NCBI RefSeq assembly: GCF_900110885.1
Contig: NZ_FOFJ01000020.1
Location: 1 to 64,000 of the forward strand
Source of the DNA: Azotobacter beijerinckii
Lineage (GTDB): Bacteria; Pseudomonadota; Gammaproteobacteria; Pseudomonadales; Pseudomonadaceae
Direction: 5' to 3'
Length of the DNA: 64,000 nt
Part shown: one piece after another, positions 20,742-29,968 of the stretch
Numbering within the stretch: position 1 is the first letter of the stretch
Layout: every line of letters begins with the position of its first letter
Made by a program: the position numbers and the translations under genes
Notes under the pieces: model-generated
Told to the model about the DNA's origin: nothing
Seen by the model: only the letters and a program-made list of their open reading frames with translations
The model's database searches: none

Positions 20742-21310
20742 CGACATCCGGCAGAGCCCTTGAAGGGCGAGCCCGGAGCCTGGCCGGTGTTGTGCGGGTT
20801 CGTCGCCTGCACGGTTTCACCTTGGTCGAACTCATGGTGGCCCTCGCCGTACTGGCCATCCTGCTCGGGGTGGCGATACCTTCGTTCAGCGACGTCACCC
20901 TGTCCAGCAAACTGCGCTCGCTGGCCAATGAGCTGGTCGCGAGCGCCACGCTGGGACGCAGCGAGGCGATCAAGCGCAACGCGGTGGTCACCCTGTGTGC
21001 TTCCAGCGATGGTTCAACCTGCACGGGGAGTTGGTATGAAGGATGGATCGTCAGGGCCTCCGACGGCACGGTGCTCCACGCGCAGGCCGCTGCGCCCAGC
21101 GGTTACCGGATCACGGCTATCGCGCCCGACACAACCAGCATAACCAGCATCGCGTTCCAGCCGACAGGGTTGGGCGCAACCACTGCCAGTCTGACCGTAT
21201 GCCGCTCCTCACCCAGTGCGGGCAACCAGGAGCGGGTGGTCGAGATCAGCCTGACGGGGCGGACGTCGGTTAAGAGCACCACGACGGGGGAATGTCCTGA
21301 CGACTCGTAG
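20738..21310 (+). CDS. fimU: Type IV pilus minor pseudopilin, FimU/GspH-like
   Basis: 190 residues. Leader of 26 residues ending RLHG, then FTLVELMVALAVLAILLGVAIPSF with Glu5. GspH-type body: LSSKLRSLANELVASATLGRSEAIKRN followed by VVTLCASSDGSTCTGSWYEGWIV, the CxxxxxxxCxxxxxWxxGW pattern of FimU/FimT. It starts inside the pilY1 stop (ATGA), so it is the last gene of the operon. An internal GTG codon for V18 or V19 would give a shorter leader. FimT or FimU assignment rests on position and motif; FimU is favoured because it is cotranscribed with pilVWX. Confidence 0.8.
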   Translation: MTTSGRALEGRARSLAGVVRVRRLHGFTLVELMVALAVLAILLGVAIPSFSDVTLSSKLRSLANELVASATLGRSEAIKRNAVVTLCASSDGSTCTGSWYEGWIVRASDGTVLHAQAAAPSGYRITAIAPDTTSITSIAFQPTGLGATTASLTVCRSSPSAGNQERVVEISLTGRTSVKSTTTGECPDDS

Positions 21311-21364
21311 TCATAGAATCCGTTTGCGATAAGTGCTGGCCGATAACAGTTTGGCTGGCGTATA

Positions 21365-21391
21365 ACGGGCCGATTTACGGCCCGTTTTCTT
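21365..21391 (+). terminator. Intrinsic terminator after the minor pilin operon
   Basis: Stem ACGGGCCG (21365-21372) / CGGCCCGT (21378-21385), then TTTCTTT. It lies just before thiO, whose ribosome-binding site GGGGAGGA follows directly. Confidence 0.8.
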
Positions 21392-21404
21392 TGGGGAGGA
21401 TGCG

Positions 21405-22550
21405 ATGCGAGTCCTGGTGGTTGGCGGTGGTGCCATCGGTATGTTGTCGGCTCAGCGGTTGGCGGAGGCCGGGCTGGAGGTCCGTCTGCTGGATCAGGGG
21501 CCGCTCGGCCGGGAGTCTTCCTGGGCCGGCGGTGGCATCGTGTCGCCGCTCTATCCCTGGCGCTACAGCCCGGCGGTGACGGCACTGGCGCACTGGTCGC
21601 AGGACTTCTATCCGACGCTGGGCGAGCGTCTGCGCGAGGAAACCGGGATCGATCCCGAGGTGCATGTCACCGGCCTCTACTGGCTGGACCTGGAGGACGA
21701 GGCCGAGGCACTGGCCTGGGCGGCGCGGGAGGGTCGGCCGTTGGCGGCGGTGGATATCGACGCCGTCCATAAGGCGGTGCCGGCGCTGGGGCCGGGCTTC
21801 TCGCGGGCCCTGTTCATGTCCGGGGTGGCCAACGTGCGCAATCCGCGCCTGCTCGCGGCGCTGCGCGAGGCGCTGGCGCGCCTGCCCAACGTGACGCTCG
21901 AGGAGAATCGCCCGGTGACCGGCTTCGTCCGCGAGGGCGAGCGGATCGTCGGGGTGCGCACGGCGTCCGGCGAGCTGCGTGCCGATCACGTGGTGGTCGC
22001 GGCCGGTGCCTGGAGCGGCGAGCTGTTGGCTACCCTGGGCCTGGAGCTGCCGGTCAAGCCGATGAAGGGCCAGATGATCCTCTACAAGTGTGCCGAGGAT
22101 TTCCTGCCGCGGATGGTGATGGCCGACGGGCGCTACGCGATTCCCCGGCGGGACGGACACATCCTGGTGGGCAGCACCCTGGAGGATGTCGGCTTCGACA
22201 AGACATCCACCGAAGAGGCCCTGGCGAGCCTCAAGGCGTCCGCCGAGGCGCTGCTGCCGGCGCTGGCCGGCGCCGAGGTGGTCAAGCAGTGGGCGGGGCT
22301 GCGGCCGGGCTCCCCCGAGGGGATTCCCTATATCGGTTCGGTGCCTGGTTTCGAGGGGCTATGGCTGAACTGCGGGCATTTCCGCAATGGGCTGGTGCTG
22401 GCGCCGGCGTCCTGCCAGCTGCTCGCCGACCTCGTGCTGGCGCGCGAGCCGATCGTCGATCCGGCGCCCTATGCGCCGGCCGGGCGGCTCGGCCGTGGAA
22501 TGGCGGGTTGCACCCGCCCTACAGGATATTCCCATGGCAGCGATGCGTAG
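21405..22550 (+). CDS. thiO: Glycine oxidase ThiO (FAD-dependent)
   Basis: 381 residues. The dinucleotide fold VLVVGGGAIGMLSAQRLAEAG opens the protein, followed by SSWAGGGIVSPLYPWRYSP and the later GSTLEDVGFDK and WAGLRPGSPEGIPYIG segments of the DAO family. It makes the glycine-derived imine for the thiamine thiazole ring. The last 15 or so residues (…GCTRPTGYSHGSDA) come from translating a dispersed palindromic repeat; the natural C-terminus probably ended near residue 366. Convergent with pilR; the same position next to pilR is found in other pseudomonads. Confidence 0.9.
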   Translation: MRVLVVGGGAIGMLSAQRLAEAGLEVRLLDQGPLGRESSWAGGGIVSPLYPWRYSPAVTALAHWSQDFYPTLGERLREETGIDPEVHVTGLYWLDLEDEAEALAWAAREGRPLAAVDIDAVHKAVPALGPGFSRALFMSGVANVRNPRLLAALREALARLPNVTLEENRPVTGFVREGERIVGVRTASGELRADHVVVAAGAWSGELLATLGLELPVKPMKGQMILYKCAEDFLPRMVMADGRYAIPRRDGHILVGSTLEDVGFDKTSTEEALASLKASAEALLPALAGAEVVKQWAGLRPGSPEGIPYIGSVPGFEGLWLNCGHFRNGLVLAPASCQLLADLVLAREPIVDPAPYAPAGRLGRGMAGCTRPTGYSHGSDA

Positions 22551-22568
22551 GGCGGGTTGCAACCCGCC
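22502..22568. repeat. REPIN-like palindrome pair, copy 1 (inverted order)
   Basis: Two near-palindromic units: GGCGGGTTGCACCCGCCCTAC (22502-22522) and GTAGGGCGGGTTGCAACCCG… (22547-22568), 24 bases apart. The units point toward each other, the opposite of the other copies. The first unit lies inside the thiO reading frame. Confidence 0.85.
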
Positions 22569-22612
22569 AAACGTGGCCTGGGCCTTCGAGGTGTGTCCGA
22601 TGGCGCACGGCC

Positions 22613-23956
22613 TCAGTCGATGCCCAGCTTCTTCAGGCGATAGCGCATGGAGCGGAAGGTCAGGCCCAGGCGTTCGGCGGCGGCTGTGCGGTTCCAGCGG
22701 GTTTCCTCGAGGGCCTGCATGATCAGCTGGCGTTCGAGTTCCTCCAGGTAGTCCTCGAGGTTGTCGATGCCCGCCAGCGACGCCGCACCGCCTTCGCCGG
22801 GGCTCGGGGTGTCGCAGAGGCGCAGGTCGCGGGCCTGGATCAGGTCGTCTTCGCAGAGGGTATAGGCCCGCTCCAGCATGTTCTCCAGCTCGCGCACATT
22901 GCCCGGAAAGCGGTAGCTCTTGAGCTTTTCCTGGGCTTCCTCGCCGAGCCGGGCGGGCGGCAGGCCGGCCTCTTCGGCCAGGCGCGCCAGCGTGCTCGCC
23001 GCCAGCGCCGGAATGTCCTCGCGGCGCTCGCGCAGCGGCGGGACGCGCAGCTCGATGACGTTCAGGCGGTAGTAGAGGTCCTGGCGGAAGCGGCCGGCGG
23101 CGACCTCGGCGGCCAGGTCCTTGTGGGTGGCGCTGAGGATGCGCACGTCCACCACCACCTCCTGCTGGCCGCCGACCGCGCGCACGGCCTTTTCTTGGAT
23201 GGCGCGCAGCAGCTTGACCTGCATCGGCAGCGGCAGGTCGGCCACTTCGTCGAGGAACAGGGTGCCGCCGCTGGCGGCCTGGAACAGGCCCTGCTTGTCC
23301 TCGATGGCGCCGGTGAAGCTGCCCTTGCGGTGGCCGAAGAACTCGCTCTCCATCAGCTCCGAGGGAATCGCGCCGCAGTTCACCGGCACGAAGGGGCGTT
23401 CGGCGCGCGGACCCTGTTCGTGGATCAGGCGGGCCACCACTTCCTTGCCGCTGCCGGACTCGCCGCTGATGTAGACCGGCGCCTGGCTGCGCGCCAGCTT
23501 GGCGATCTGCTTGCGCAGGGTACGCATCGGCGGCGAGTCGCCGATCAGCCGGCTGTCCTCCGGCTCCTCCTCGACGGCCGGTGCATGCAGGCGCAGGGCG
23601 GTGGCGACCAGCTCGCGCAGGCGGGCGAGGTCGACCGGCTTGGTCAGGAAGTCGAAGGCACCGGCCTTGAGGGCGTTGACCGCAGTGTCCAGGCTGCCGT
23701 AGGCGGTGATCATCGCGACCGGGACCTGCGCGTGGCGCTGCTGGATGTGTTGCACCAGCTCCAGGCCGCTGCCGTCGGGCAGGCGCATGTCGGTCAGACA
23801 CAGGTCGAAGCGCTCGCGGCCCAGCCAGTCGCGGGCTTCCTGGAGGTTGCGCGCGCTGCGGGTGTCGAGCCTCATCCGGCCCAGGGTGATTTCCAGCAGT
23901 TCGCGGATGTCGGGCTCGTCGTCGACGATCAGGGCTTTCTGTCGGGCGCTCATCAA
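22613..23956 (-). CDS. pilR: Sigma-54 response regulator PilR
   Basis: 447 residues. Receiver domain with phospho-acceptor Asp56 (CLTDMRLPDGSG), AAA+ domain with Walker A GESGSGKE (165-172) and the sigma-54 contact loop GSFTGA (212-217), and a Fis-type helix-turn-helix at the C-terminus (RWNRTAAAERLGLTFRSMRYR). Phosphorylated PilR activates pilA from a -24/-12 promoter such as that at 43124. A second ATG follows the first, so the start is uncertain by one residue. Transcribed downstream of pilS with a 61-base gap. Confidence 0.96.
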   Translation of the reverse strand: MMSARQKALIVDDEPDIRELLEITLGRMRLDTRSARNLQEARDWLGRERFDLCLTDMRLPDGSGLELVQHIQQRHAQVPVAMITAYGSLDTAVNALKAGAFDFLTKPVDLARLRELVATALRLHAPAVEEEPEDSRLIGDSPPMRTLRKQIAKLARSQAPVYISGESGSGKEVVARLIHEQGPRAERPFVPVNCGAIPSELMESEFFGHRKGSFTGAIEDKQGLFQAASGGTLFLDEVADLPLPMQVKLLRAIQEKAVRAVGGQQEVVVDVRILSATHKDLAAEVAAGRFRQDLYYRLNVIELRVPPLRERREDIPALAASTLARLAEEAGLPPARLGEEAQEKLKSYRFPGNVRELENMLERAYTLCEDDLIQARDLRLCDTPSPGEGGAASLAGIDNLEDYLEELERQLIMQALEETRWNRTAAAERLGLTFRSMRYRLKKLGID

Positions 23957-24017
23957 ACTCGGATTCCGTTGCAGGTGGCGAGAGGGCGAAAGGGGGAGGG
24001 GGACATCCGTGGCCTGC

Positions 24018-25622
24018 CTAGGTCAGCTTGTGCGGATGGGCGAAGGTGATGCGGAAGCAGCCGCCTTGGCCTTCGCCGCCACGGTAGTCGAGGCGGGCCT
24101 GGTTGCTCTCGCACAGCTCGCGGGAAATGTACAGGCCCAGCCCGGTGCCCTTGCTTTCGGTGGTGAAGAAGGGTTCGAAGATGTGCTCGATCTGCTCGGC
24201 GGGCACACCGGGGCCGTCGTCGCGCACCTCGAGCACCGGCAGGTCGCTGTCCGGGTCGCGAAACAGTGCGAGCCAGACCTGTCCCTGGGGATGGCGCCGG
24301 GCGCTGTAGCGCAGGCCGTTCTGCACCAGGTTGTTGAGGATCTGGATGAACTGGTTCGCGTCCATGCAGGTCTTCAGGGAGCCCTCCTGGATCTCCAGGT
24401 GCAGGATCTGGTTCGGCGCCGCCGAGGCGCGGTGTTCGCCGGCGAAGCGGTGCAGCCAGTATTTCAGGTCGAGCAGTTGCGGCTCGGCCTGGCGCCGGCG
24501 CGACAGCTGCAGCACGTTCTCGATCACCAGGTTCATGCGCCGCGACTGGTCCTGGACGATCTGCGCCAGGCGTCGGTCGGGGCCGTCGAGGCCCTCGGAC
24601 TCCTGCAGCAGCTGCGCGGCGTGACTGATGGCGCCGAGCGGGTTGCGGATCTCGTGGGCGATGCCGGCGGCCAGGCGACCGAGCGAGGCCAGCTTGAGCT
24701 GCTGGGCCTGCTGGGCGATCTGCGAGAGGTCTTCGAGGAAGATCAGGGTACTTTGCCGACCGCCACGTTTGAGGGCGACGAAGTTCGGCTGCACCAGCGG
24801 GCCGTGGGGCAGGGTGTGCAGGTCCTGCGGGCGCAGGGTCGGATTCTGTTGCCACTGCTGCAGGCGCTCGACCAGCTCCGGGCAGAGGGGCGCGAGCGCC
24901 TGCCCGACCAGCGCGGGGTTGCCCAGCAGGGTGAAGGCGCTCTGGTTGGCCAGCAGCACCTGCTGCTGCCGGTCGAGCACCAGGATGCCGGTCCGCATGC
25001 GCTCGAGGATCTGGGCATTCAGGGCCTGCAGGTCGGCGACTTCGGCGGCACGCCGTTCGGCCAGGGATTCGCTGCGCCGCAGGCGGCGGGTCAGGCTCTG
25101 CACGAGCAGCGCGCTGGCGAAGCACAGCGTGCCCAGCGCCCCCGCGTGCACGTACTGGGTGGCTGCCGCGGGGCGGTCGAGGCTCAGGTAGAAGGTCATG
25201 TAGACCAGGCCGCTGGCCGCCACGGCGGCGATCAGCAGGCCGATCCGTCCGCGCAACAGGACGTTGGCCACGGCCACCGAGACGACGATCAGGTTGCCGA
25301 TGCCGCTGGGCGGGCCGCCGGCCGTGTAGAGCAGGCCCGAGAGCAGGATCACGTCGACCAGCGCCAGGCTGAAGATCTGCAGGGGCTTGGGGTGGTGCAC
25401 CAGGACGGCGACCAGGATATTCAGGATCAGGTAGAACCAGCTGCCGTAGTGGAACAGCATCGGATGGGCGACCTGCAGCAGCCGCTCGTCCAGGCTGCTG
25501 GAAATCAGCAGCACCAGCAGCAGGCCGATGATCAGCCGGTACAGGTGGTACAGGCGCAGGACGTTGCCGCCCTGGGGGCCGCTCAACGGATTGCCGGTCG
25601 GCGGCAGGGGTTCAGCGCTCAC
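24018..25622 (-). CDS. pilS: Sensor histidine kinase PilS
   Basis: 534 residues. The N-terminal 185 residues carry six hydrophobic segments (the first LIIGLLLVLLI, the last LGTLCFASALLVQSL). A PAS-like domain follows (about 205-300, RMRTGILVLDRQQQVLLANQ), then the phospho-accepting histidine His323 in RLAAGIAHEIRNPLGAISH and the ATPase motifs (NLVQNGLRYSA, DDGPGVPAEQ, STESKGTGLGLY-type). PilS senses pilin in the inner membrane and controls PilR. Its first codons overlap the upstream PP0621-like gene by 11 bases. Confidence 0.96.
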   Translation of the reverse strand: MSAEPLPPTGNPLSGPQGGNVLRLYHLYRLIIGLLLVLLISSSLDERLLQVAHPMLFHYGSWFYLILNILVAVLVHHPKPLQIFSLALVDVILLSGLLYTAGGPPSGIGNLIVVSVAVANVLLRGRIGLLIAAVAASGLVYMTFYLSLDRPAAATQYVHAGALGTLCFASALLVQSLTRRLRRSESLAERRAAEVADLQALNAQILERMRTGILVLDRQQQVLLANQSAFTLLGNPALVGQALAPLCPELVERLQQWQQNPTLRPQDLHTLPHGPLVQPNFVALKRGGRQSTLIFLEDLSQIAQQAQQLKLASLGRLAAGIAHEIRNPLGAISHAAQLLQESEGLDGPDRRLAQIVQDQSRRMNLVIENVLQLSRRRQAEPQLLDLKYWLHRFAGEHRASAAPNQILHLEIQEGSLKTCMDANQFIQILNNLVQNGLRYSARRHPQGQVWLALFRDPDSDLPVLEVRDDGPGVPAEQIEHIFEPFFTTESKGTGLGLYISRELCESNQARLDYRGGEGQGGCFRITFAHPHKLT

Positions 25623-25848
25623 CGTGGCGCGGACCCTGGCTCAGGTGCGCCTGGCTGCAGTACCAGAGGCGGCCGTCGGCCAGCGCCTCTTCGCGCGGCA
25701 GGTGCACGCCGCACTGGGCGCAGCGCACCATGGGCTTGGGCGCTTCGGGCTCGGCCTTGGCGACGGGGCGCGGGGTGGGGCGCGTCAGTCGGCGCCAGAG
25801 CCAGACGATGGCGACGATGACGAGAATCCAGAACAGCAGACGGAACAT
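25612..25848 (-). CDS. Small membrane-anchored zinc-ribbon protein, PP0621 family
   Basis: 78 residues from ATG 25846-25848. One N-terminal membrane span (MFRLLFWILVIVAIVWLWRR), a proline/alanine linker, and a small cysteine motif CAQCGVHLPREEAL…WYCSQAH that could bind a metal ion. This matches the conserved PP0621 family found upstream of pilS in pseudomonads. Function is unknown. A longer open frame upstream has no family similarity. The 11-base overlap with pilS suggests coupled translation, so a link to PilS is possible but unproven. Confidence 0.82.
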   Translation of the reverse strand: MFRLLFWILVIVAIVWLWRRLTRPTPRPVAKAEPEAPKPMVRCAQCGVHLPREEALADGRLWYCSQAHLSQGPRHGER

Positions 25849-26078
25849 GGAGTGCTCTACTCGAAGGAGGGCCGGCATTTTAGCAAGCCGGGGTTTTCCG
25901 GGGCCATGCCGTTGCCCGCTTTCGTGCGCGGGTCGGCATGGCGCACGCAGGGTTTTCCAGTCCGCTCCGTCAGGGGGCGGCGCGCGTTGTTTCCGCAGGC
26001 GTCGATGCGGGAGAATGGATTTTTCGAAGCGCGCCCGTGCGTATGCCGGGCACGTCACTTTCATCGGTGGAGACGGCC

Positions 26079-27713
26079 ATGAGCCAAACCCTGCGGGTCG
26101 TGATGGCCCAACTGAATCTGCGCGTCGGCGATGTGCACGGCAACGTCGAGCGCATCCTCGAGGCGGCCTGCAGCGCGCGCGACGACTGGGACGCGGATGT
26201 CATCGTGTTTCCCGAACTGGCGTTGTGCGGCTATCCGCCGGAGGATCTGCTGCTGCGCTCGAGCATGCAGTTGCGTATCGAGCAAGGCCTGCAGCGACTC
26301 AAGGACGAGGTGCGGGGCATCTATCTGGTGCTCGGCTACCCTTGGCTGGAGGACGGACAGCGTTTCAATGCCGCCGCGGTGATCGCCGATGGCGAGCTGC
26401 TGGCGCGCTACTACAAGCAGCATCTGCCGAACTACCGGGTGTTCGACGAGCGGCGCTACTTCGAGTCGGGCAGCGAGGCTTGCCTGCTGGATATCAAGGG
26501 CGTGCCGGTGGCCCTGTCGATCTGCGAGGACATCTGGTTCCCCGGCCCCATGCGCCAGGCGAAAGAGGCCGGTGCGCGGCTGATCCTCAGCCTGAATGCC
26601 TCGCCCTTTCACCTGGACAAGCAGCGCGAGCGGGAGGAGGTTCTCGCCGCCCGGGCGGTCGAGGGCGGCATGCCGGTGGTCTACGTCAACCAGGTCGGCG
26701 GCCAGGACGAACTGGTGTTCGACGGCGGTTCTTGCGTGGTCGCGGCGGGCGGCCAGGTCGTCCAGCGTGCGCCGGCCTTCGCCGAAGGGCTCTATCCGGT
26801 CGATCTGAGCGTCGAGGACGACGGCGCGGTGCGGCCGCGCGCCGCCAGCTGTGCGCCGCTGCCCGAGTTGGAGGCGAGCGTCTACCAGGCGCTGGTGCTG
26901 GGGGTGCGCGACTACGTGCGCAAGAATGGCTTCAAGGGGGTGATTCTGGGGCTGTCCGGCGGCATCGACTCGGCGTTGACCCTGGCCGTGGCGGTGGATG
27001 CGCTCGGTGCGGAGCAGGTCGAGGCGGTGATGATGCCCTACCGCTATACGGCGCAGATGAGCCTCGAGGATGCCGAGGCGGAGGCCGCAGCCTTGGGCGT
27101 CACCTACCGGGTGCTGCCGATCGCACCGATGGTCGAGGCGTTCATGGACACCCTGGCACCGGTGTTCGAGGGACTCGGTCGGGATACCACCGAGGAGAAC
27201 CTGCAGGCGCGCTGCCGCGGCACCCTGCTGATGGCGATCTCCAACAAGAAAGGCTATCTGGTGCTGACCACCGGCAACAAGAGCGAGATGGCGGTGGGCT
27301 ACGCGACCCTCTACGGCGACATGGCCGGCGGTTTCGACGTGCTCAAGGACGTGCCCAAGACCCTGGTGTTCCGCCTCTGCGACTATCGCAACGGTCTGGG
27401 CGCGGTGATTCCCCAACGGGTCATCGATCGTCCGCCGTCGGCCGAACTGGCGCCCGACCAGAAGGACGAGGACTCGCTGCCGCCCTATCCGGTGCTCGAC
27501 GAGATCCTCACGCTGTACGTCGAGTACGACCTCTCGGCCAACGCGATCATCGCCGAGGGGTTCGACGAGGATACCGTCAGGCGGGTGCTGCGCCTGGTCG
27601 ACCTCAACGAGTACAAGCGCCGTCAGGCGGCCGTAGGCGTGCGGGTGACCCAGCGCAGCTTCGGCCGGGACCGGCGCTATCCGATCACCTCCGGCTGGCG
27701 ACTCGGGGACTGA
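26079..27713 (+). CDS. nadE: Glutamine-dependent NAD+ synthetase
   Basis: 544 residues. N-terminal nitrilase-type glutaminase domain with the Glu-Lys-Cys triad at Glu46 (VFPELALCGYPPEDLL), Lys113 (YKQHLPNYRVFDE) and Cys149 (VALSICEDIWF). C-terminal synthetase domain with LGLSGGIDSALT near 291 and TTGNKSEMAVGYATLYGDMAGGF. Produces NAD from nicotinic acid adenine dinucleotide using glutamine as nitrogen donor. ATG 26079 matches the family N-terminus; the frame continues upstream without similarity. It links functionally to NadC at 44.7 kb. Confidence 0.95.
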   Translation: MSQTLRVVMAQLNLRVGDVHGNVERILEAACSARDDWDADVIVFPELALCGYPPEDLLLRSSMQLRIEQGLQRLKDEVRGIYLVLGYPWLEDGQRFNAAAVIADGELLARYYKQHLPNYRVFDERRYFESGSEACLLDIKGVPVALSICEDIWFPGPMRQAKEAGARLILSLNASPFHLDKQREREEVLAARAVEGGMPVVYVNQVGGQDELVFDGGSCVVAAGGQVVQRAPAFAEGLYPVDLSVEDDGAVRPRAASCAPLPELEASVYQALVLGVRDYVRKNGFKGVILGLSGGIDSALTLAVAVDALGAEQVEAVMMPYRYTAQMSLEDAEAEAAALGVTYRVLPIAPMVEAFMDTLAPVFEGLGRDTTEENLQARCRGTLLMAISNKKGYLVLTTGNKSEMAVGYATLYGDMAGGFDVLKDVPKTLVFRLCDYRNGLGAVIPQRVIDRPPSAELAPDQKDEDSLPPYPVLDEILTLYVEYDLSANAIIAEGFDEDTVRRVLRLVDLNEYKRRQAAVGVRVTQRSFGRDRRYPITSGWRLGD

Positions 27714-27782
27714 GCGAACGCGGGGCGGGTGGGCATTTTTCGTACCCACCCCGGCAGGCCTGTCGTCAGCCGGCGTGCCAAA

Positions 27783-27820
27783 AGCGAGAAGGGAGGCCCT
27801 CGGGCCTCCCTTCTCGTTCG
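27783..27820. terminator. Bidirectional terminator between nadE and bamD
   Basis: A 15-bp stem (27785-27799 with 27802-27816) with a 2-base gap, preceded by AAAA and followed by TT. It serves the convergent nadE and bamD genes. Confidence 0.8.
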
Positions 27821-27832
27821 TAGCGCCCGGGT

Positions 27833-28846
27833 TCAGTCGAGCAGGCGGAGGGGGTTCCACCAGGCGCGCTTGGGCTTGCGGTCGGCGGCCTCGACGTCTT
27901 CCTTCGCCGCCTCGCCCTGTTTCAGCTCGGTGCGGATTTCCTGTCGGGACTCTTCGTACATGCGGCGGACGTCCTGGTTGGCGCGGGTTTCGCCCGGGGG
28001 CAGCGGCGGCGCGCGCTCGAGCAGGCCCAGGGTGGCCTTGCCCAGCCAGGAGCGGTTGTCGTCCTCTTCTTCCAGCGGCACGAACTGGCCGTTCTGCAGG
28101 CTGGGGTGGTCCGGGTAGTTCAGCTTCAGGGTTTCCAGGCTGGTGTCGGCCAGCTCGTCCAGGGTGAGGCGCTGGTAGGCCTCGACCATCACCGCCAGAC
28201 CGTCGCCCACCGACGGTGTTTCCTGCATGTTTTCCACGACGTAGCGACCGCGGTTGGCCGCGGCCACATAGGCTTCGCGCTTGAGGTAGTAATGGGCGAC
28301 GTGGATCTCGTAGGCGGCCAGCAGGTTGCGCAGGTAGACCATGCGCGCCTTGGCATCCGGCGCATAGCGGCTGCTCGGGTAACGGCTGGTGAGCTGGGCG
28401 AATTCGTTGAAGGAGTCGCGTGCCGCGCCCGGGTCGCGCTTGGTCATGTCCAGCGGCAGGAAGCGCGACAGCATGCCGCGATCCTGGTCGAAGGAGGCCA
28501 GGCCCTTGAGGTAGTAGGCGTAGTCGACGTTGGGGTGCTGCGGATGCAGGCGGATGAAGCGCTCGGCGGCCGAACGCGAGGCTTCCGGCTCCTGGGTCTT
28601 GTTGTAGGCGTAGATCAGTTCCAGCTGGGCCTGCTCGGCGTAACGGCCGAACGGATAGCGCGACTCCAGGGCCTTCAGCTTGGTGATCGCGGCGTTGTAG
28701 TCATTGTTGCCAATGTTGGTCTGGGCCTGCTGGTACAGCTCGGTCTCGCTGAGGTTCTCGTCGACGGCGTCCTCTTTCTCCTTCTTCGATCCGCAGGCGG
28801 CGATGAGAGCGAGCGTGGCGATCAGCAGCAGGTGTTTCAGGTGCAT
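27833..28846 (-). CDS. bamD: Outer membrane assembly lipoprotein BamD (ComL)
   Basis: 337 residues. Lipoprotein signal with lipobox LIAAC (Cys18). TPR-type helical repeats follow ([31 protein letters not shown] is the hallmark YfiO segment, split here only for description). BamD is the essential lipoprotein partner of BamA in inserting beta-barrel proteins such as PiuA. The C-terminal extension (about 260-337, charged and proline-containing) is typical of Pseudomonas BamD, which is longer than the 245-residue E. coli protein. Divergent from rluD. Confidence 0.95.
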   Translation of the reverse strand: MHLKHLLLIATLALIAACGSKKEKEDAVDENLSETELYQQAQTNIGNNDYNAAITKLKALESRYPFGRYAEQAQLELIYAYNKTQEPEASRSAAERFIRLHPQHPNVDYAYYLKGLASFDQDRGMLSRFLPLDMTKRDPGAARDSFNEFAQLTSRYPSSRYAPDAKARMVYLRNLLAAYEIHVAHYYLKREAYVAAANRGRYVVENMQETPSVGDGLAVMVEAYQRLTLDELADTSLETLKLNYPDHPSLQNGQFVPLEEEDDNRSWLGKATLGLLERAPPLPPGETRANQDVRRMYEESRQEIRTELKQGEAAKEDVEAADRKPKRAWWNPLRLLD

Positions 28847-28993
28847 GGAGGCTGTGCGTCCCTGTGACGGCCGGCTGTCGGGGGCGGGGCCGTCCTGTTA
28901 TGATGAGTGCCCTGCGTGAGCGGGGGCAGAGGGGCCGTATTTAACCACAAGCGCATGGCCGAAACCAAAGGCCGTGCCCCGCCGTTGCCGAGC

Positions 28994-29968
28994 ATGTCAA
29001 TACACAACGATCAGGCCATTCGACTTCGTGCCGAAGTCCCCTTCGAGCTGGGCGGCCAACGCCTCGACCAGGTCGCCGCACAACTTTTCTCCGAACATTC
29101 GCGCTCGCGCCTGGCCGCCTGGATCAAGGACGGGCGCCTGACCGTGGACGGCGCCGTGCTGCGTCCCCGCGACACCGTCCATGGCGGCGCCCTGCTCGAG
29201 CTGGATGCCGAGCAGCAGGCGCAGGGCGAGTGGGTCGCCCAGGACATCGAGCTGGACATCGTCTACGAGGACGAGCAGATCCTGGTGCTCGACAAGCCGG
29301 CCGGGCTGGTCGTGCATCCGGCTGCCGGGCATGCCGACGGTACCCTGCTCAATGCGCTGCTGCACCATGTGCCGGGACTGGTCAATGTGCCGCGCGCCGG
29401 CATCGTCCATCGCCTGGACAAGGACACCACTGGCCTGATGGTGGTGGCCAAGACCCTGCAGGCGCAGACCCGGCTGGTCGAGCAGTTGCAGGCGCGCAGC
29501 GTCAGCCGCATCTACGAGGCCATCGTGATCGGTGTGATTACCTCCGGCGGCAAGATCGACGCGCCGATCGGTCGCCACGGCCAGCAGCGCCAGCGCATGG
29601 CGGTGGTCGAGGGCGGCAAGCCGGCGGTCAGCCACTATCGCGTGCTCGAGCGCTTCCGCGCGCATACCCATACCCGTATCAAGCTGGAGACCGGGCGTAC
29701 CCACCAGATCCGCGTGCACATGGCGCATGTCGGCTACCCGCTGGTGGGCGATCCGCTCTATGGCGGGCGTTTCCGTATTCCGCCGGCGGCCAGCCAGACC
29801 CTGGTGCAGTCGCTCAAGGAGTTCCCGCGCCAGGCCTTGCACGCACGCTTCCTCGAACTGGATCATCCGCTCAGCGGCGAGCGTCTGAAATGGGAGGCGC
29901 CGCTGCCGGACGATCTCGTCTGGCTGTTGACGCTGCTGCGCCAGGACAGCCAGGCATTCGTCGGATGA
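28994..29968 (+). CDS. rluD: 23S rRNA pseudouridine synthase D
   Basis: 324 residues. S4 RNA-binding domain (about 15-75: RLDQVAAQLFSEHSRSRLAAW) followed by the catalytic domain with HRLDKDTTG containing the nucleophile Asp142. Expected to modify U1911, U1915 and U1917 of helix 69 (E. coli numbering). ATG 28994 (MSIHNDQAIRLRAEVP) chosen over an upstream ATG because the family begins here. Stop overlaps the pgeF ATG, so the pair is coupled. Confidence 0.95.
   Translation: MSIHNDQAIRLRAEVPFELGGQRLDQVAAQLFSEHSRSRLAAWIKDGRLTVDGAVLRPRDTVHGGALLELDAEQQAQGEWVAQDIELDIVYEDEQILVLDKPAGLVVHPAAGHADGTLLNALLHHVPGLVNVPRAGIVHRLDKDTTGLMVVAKTLQAQTRLVEQLQARSVSRIYEAIVIGVITSGGKIDAPIGRHGQQRQRMAVVEGGKPAVSHYRVLERFRAHTHTRIKLETGRTHQIRVHMAHVGYPLVGDPLYGGRFRIPPAASQTLVQSLKEFPRQALHARFLELDHPLSGERLKWEAPLPDDLVWLLTLLRQDSQAFVG

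Noticed and set aside
22359..23801. 480-codon minus-strand frame over pilR
   Set aside because: Off-frame shadow of pilR, which has all its domain motifs in the chosen frame.
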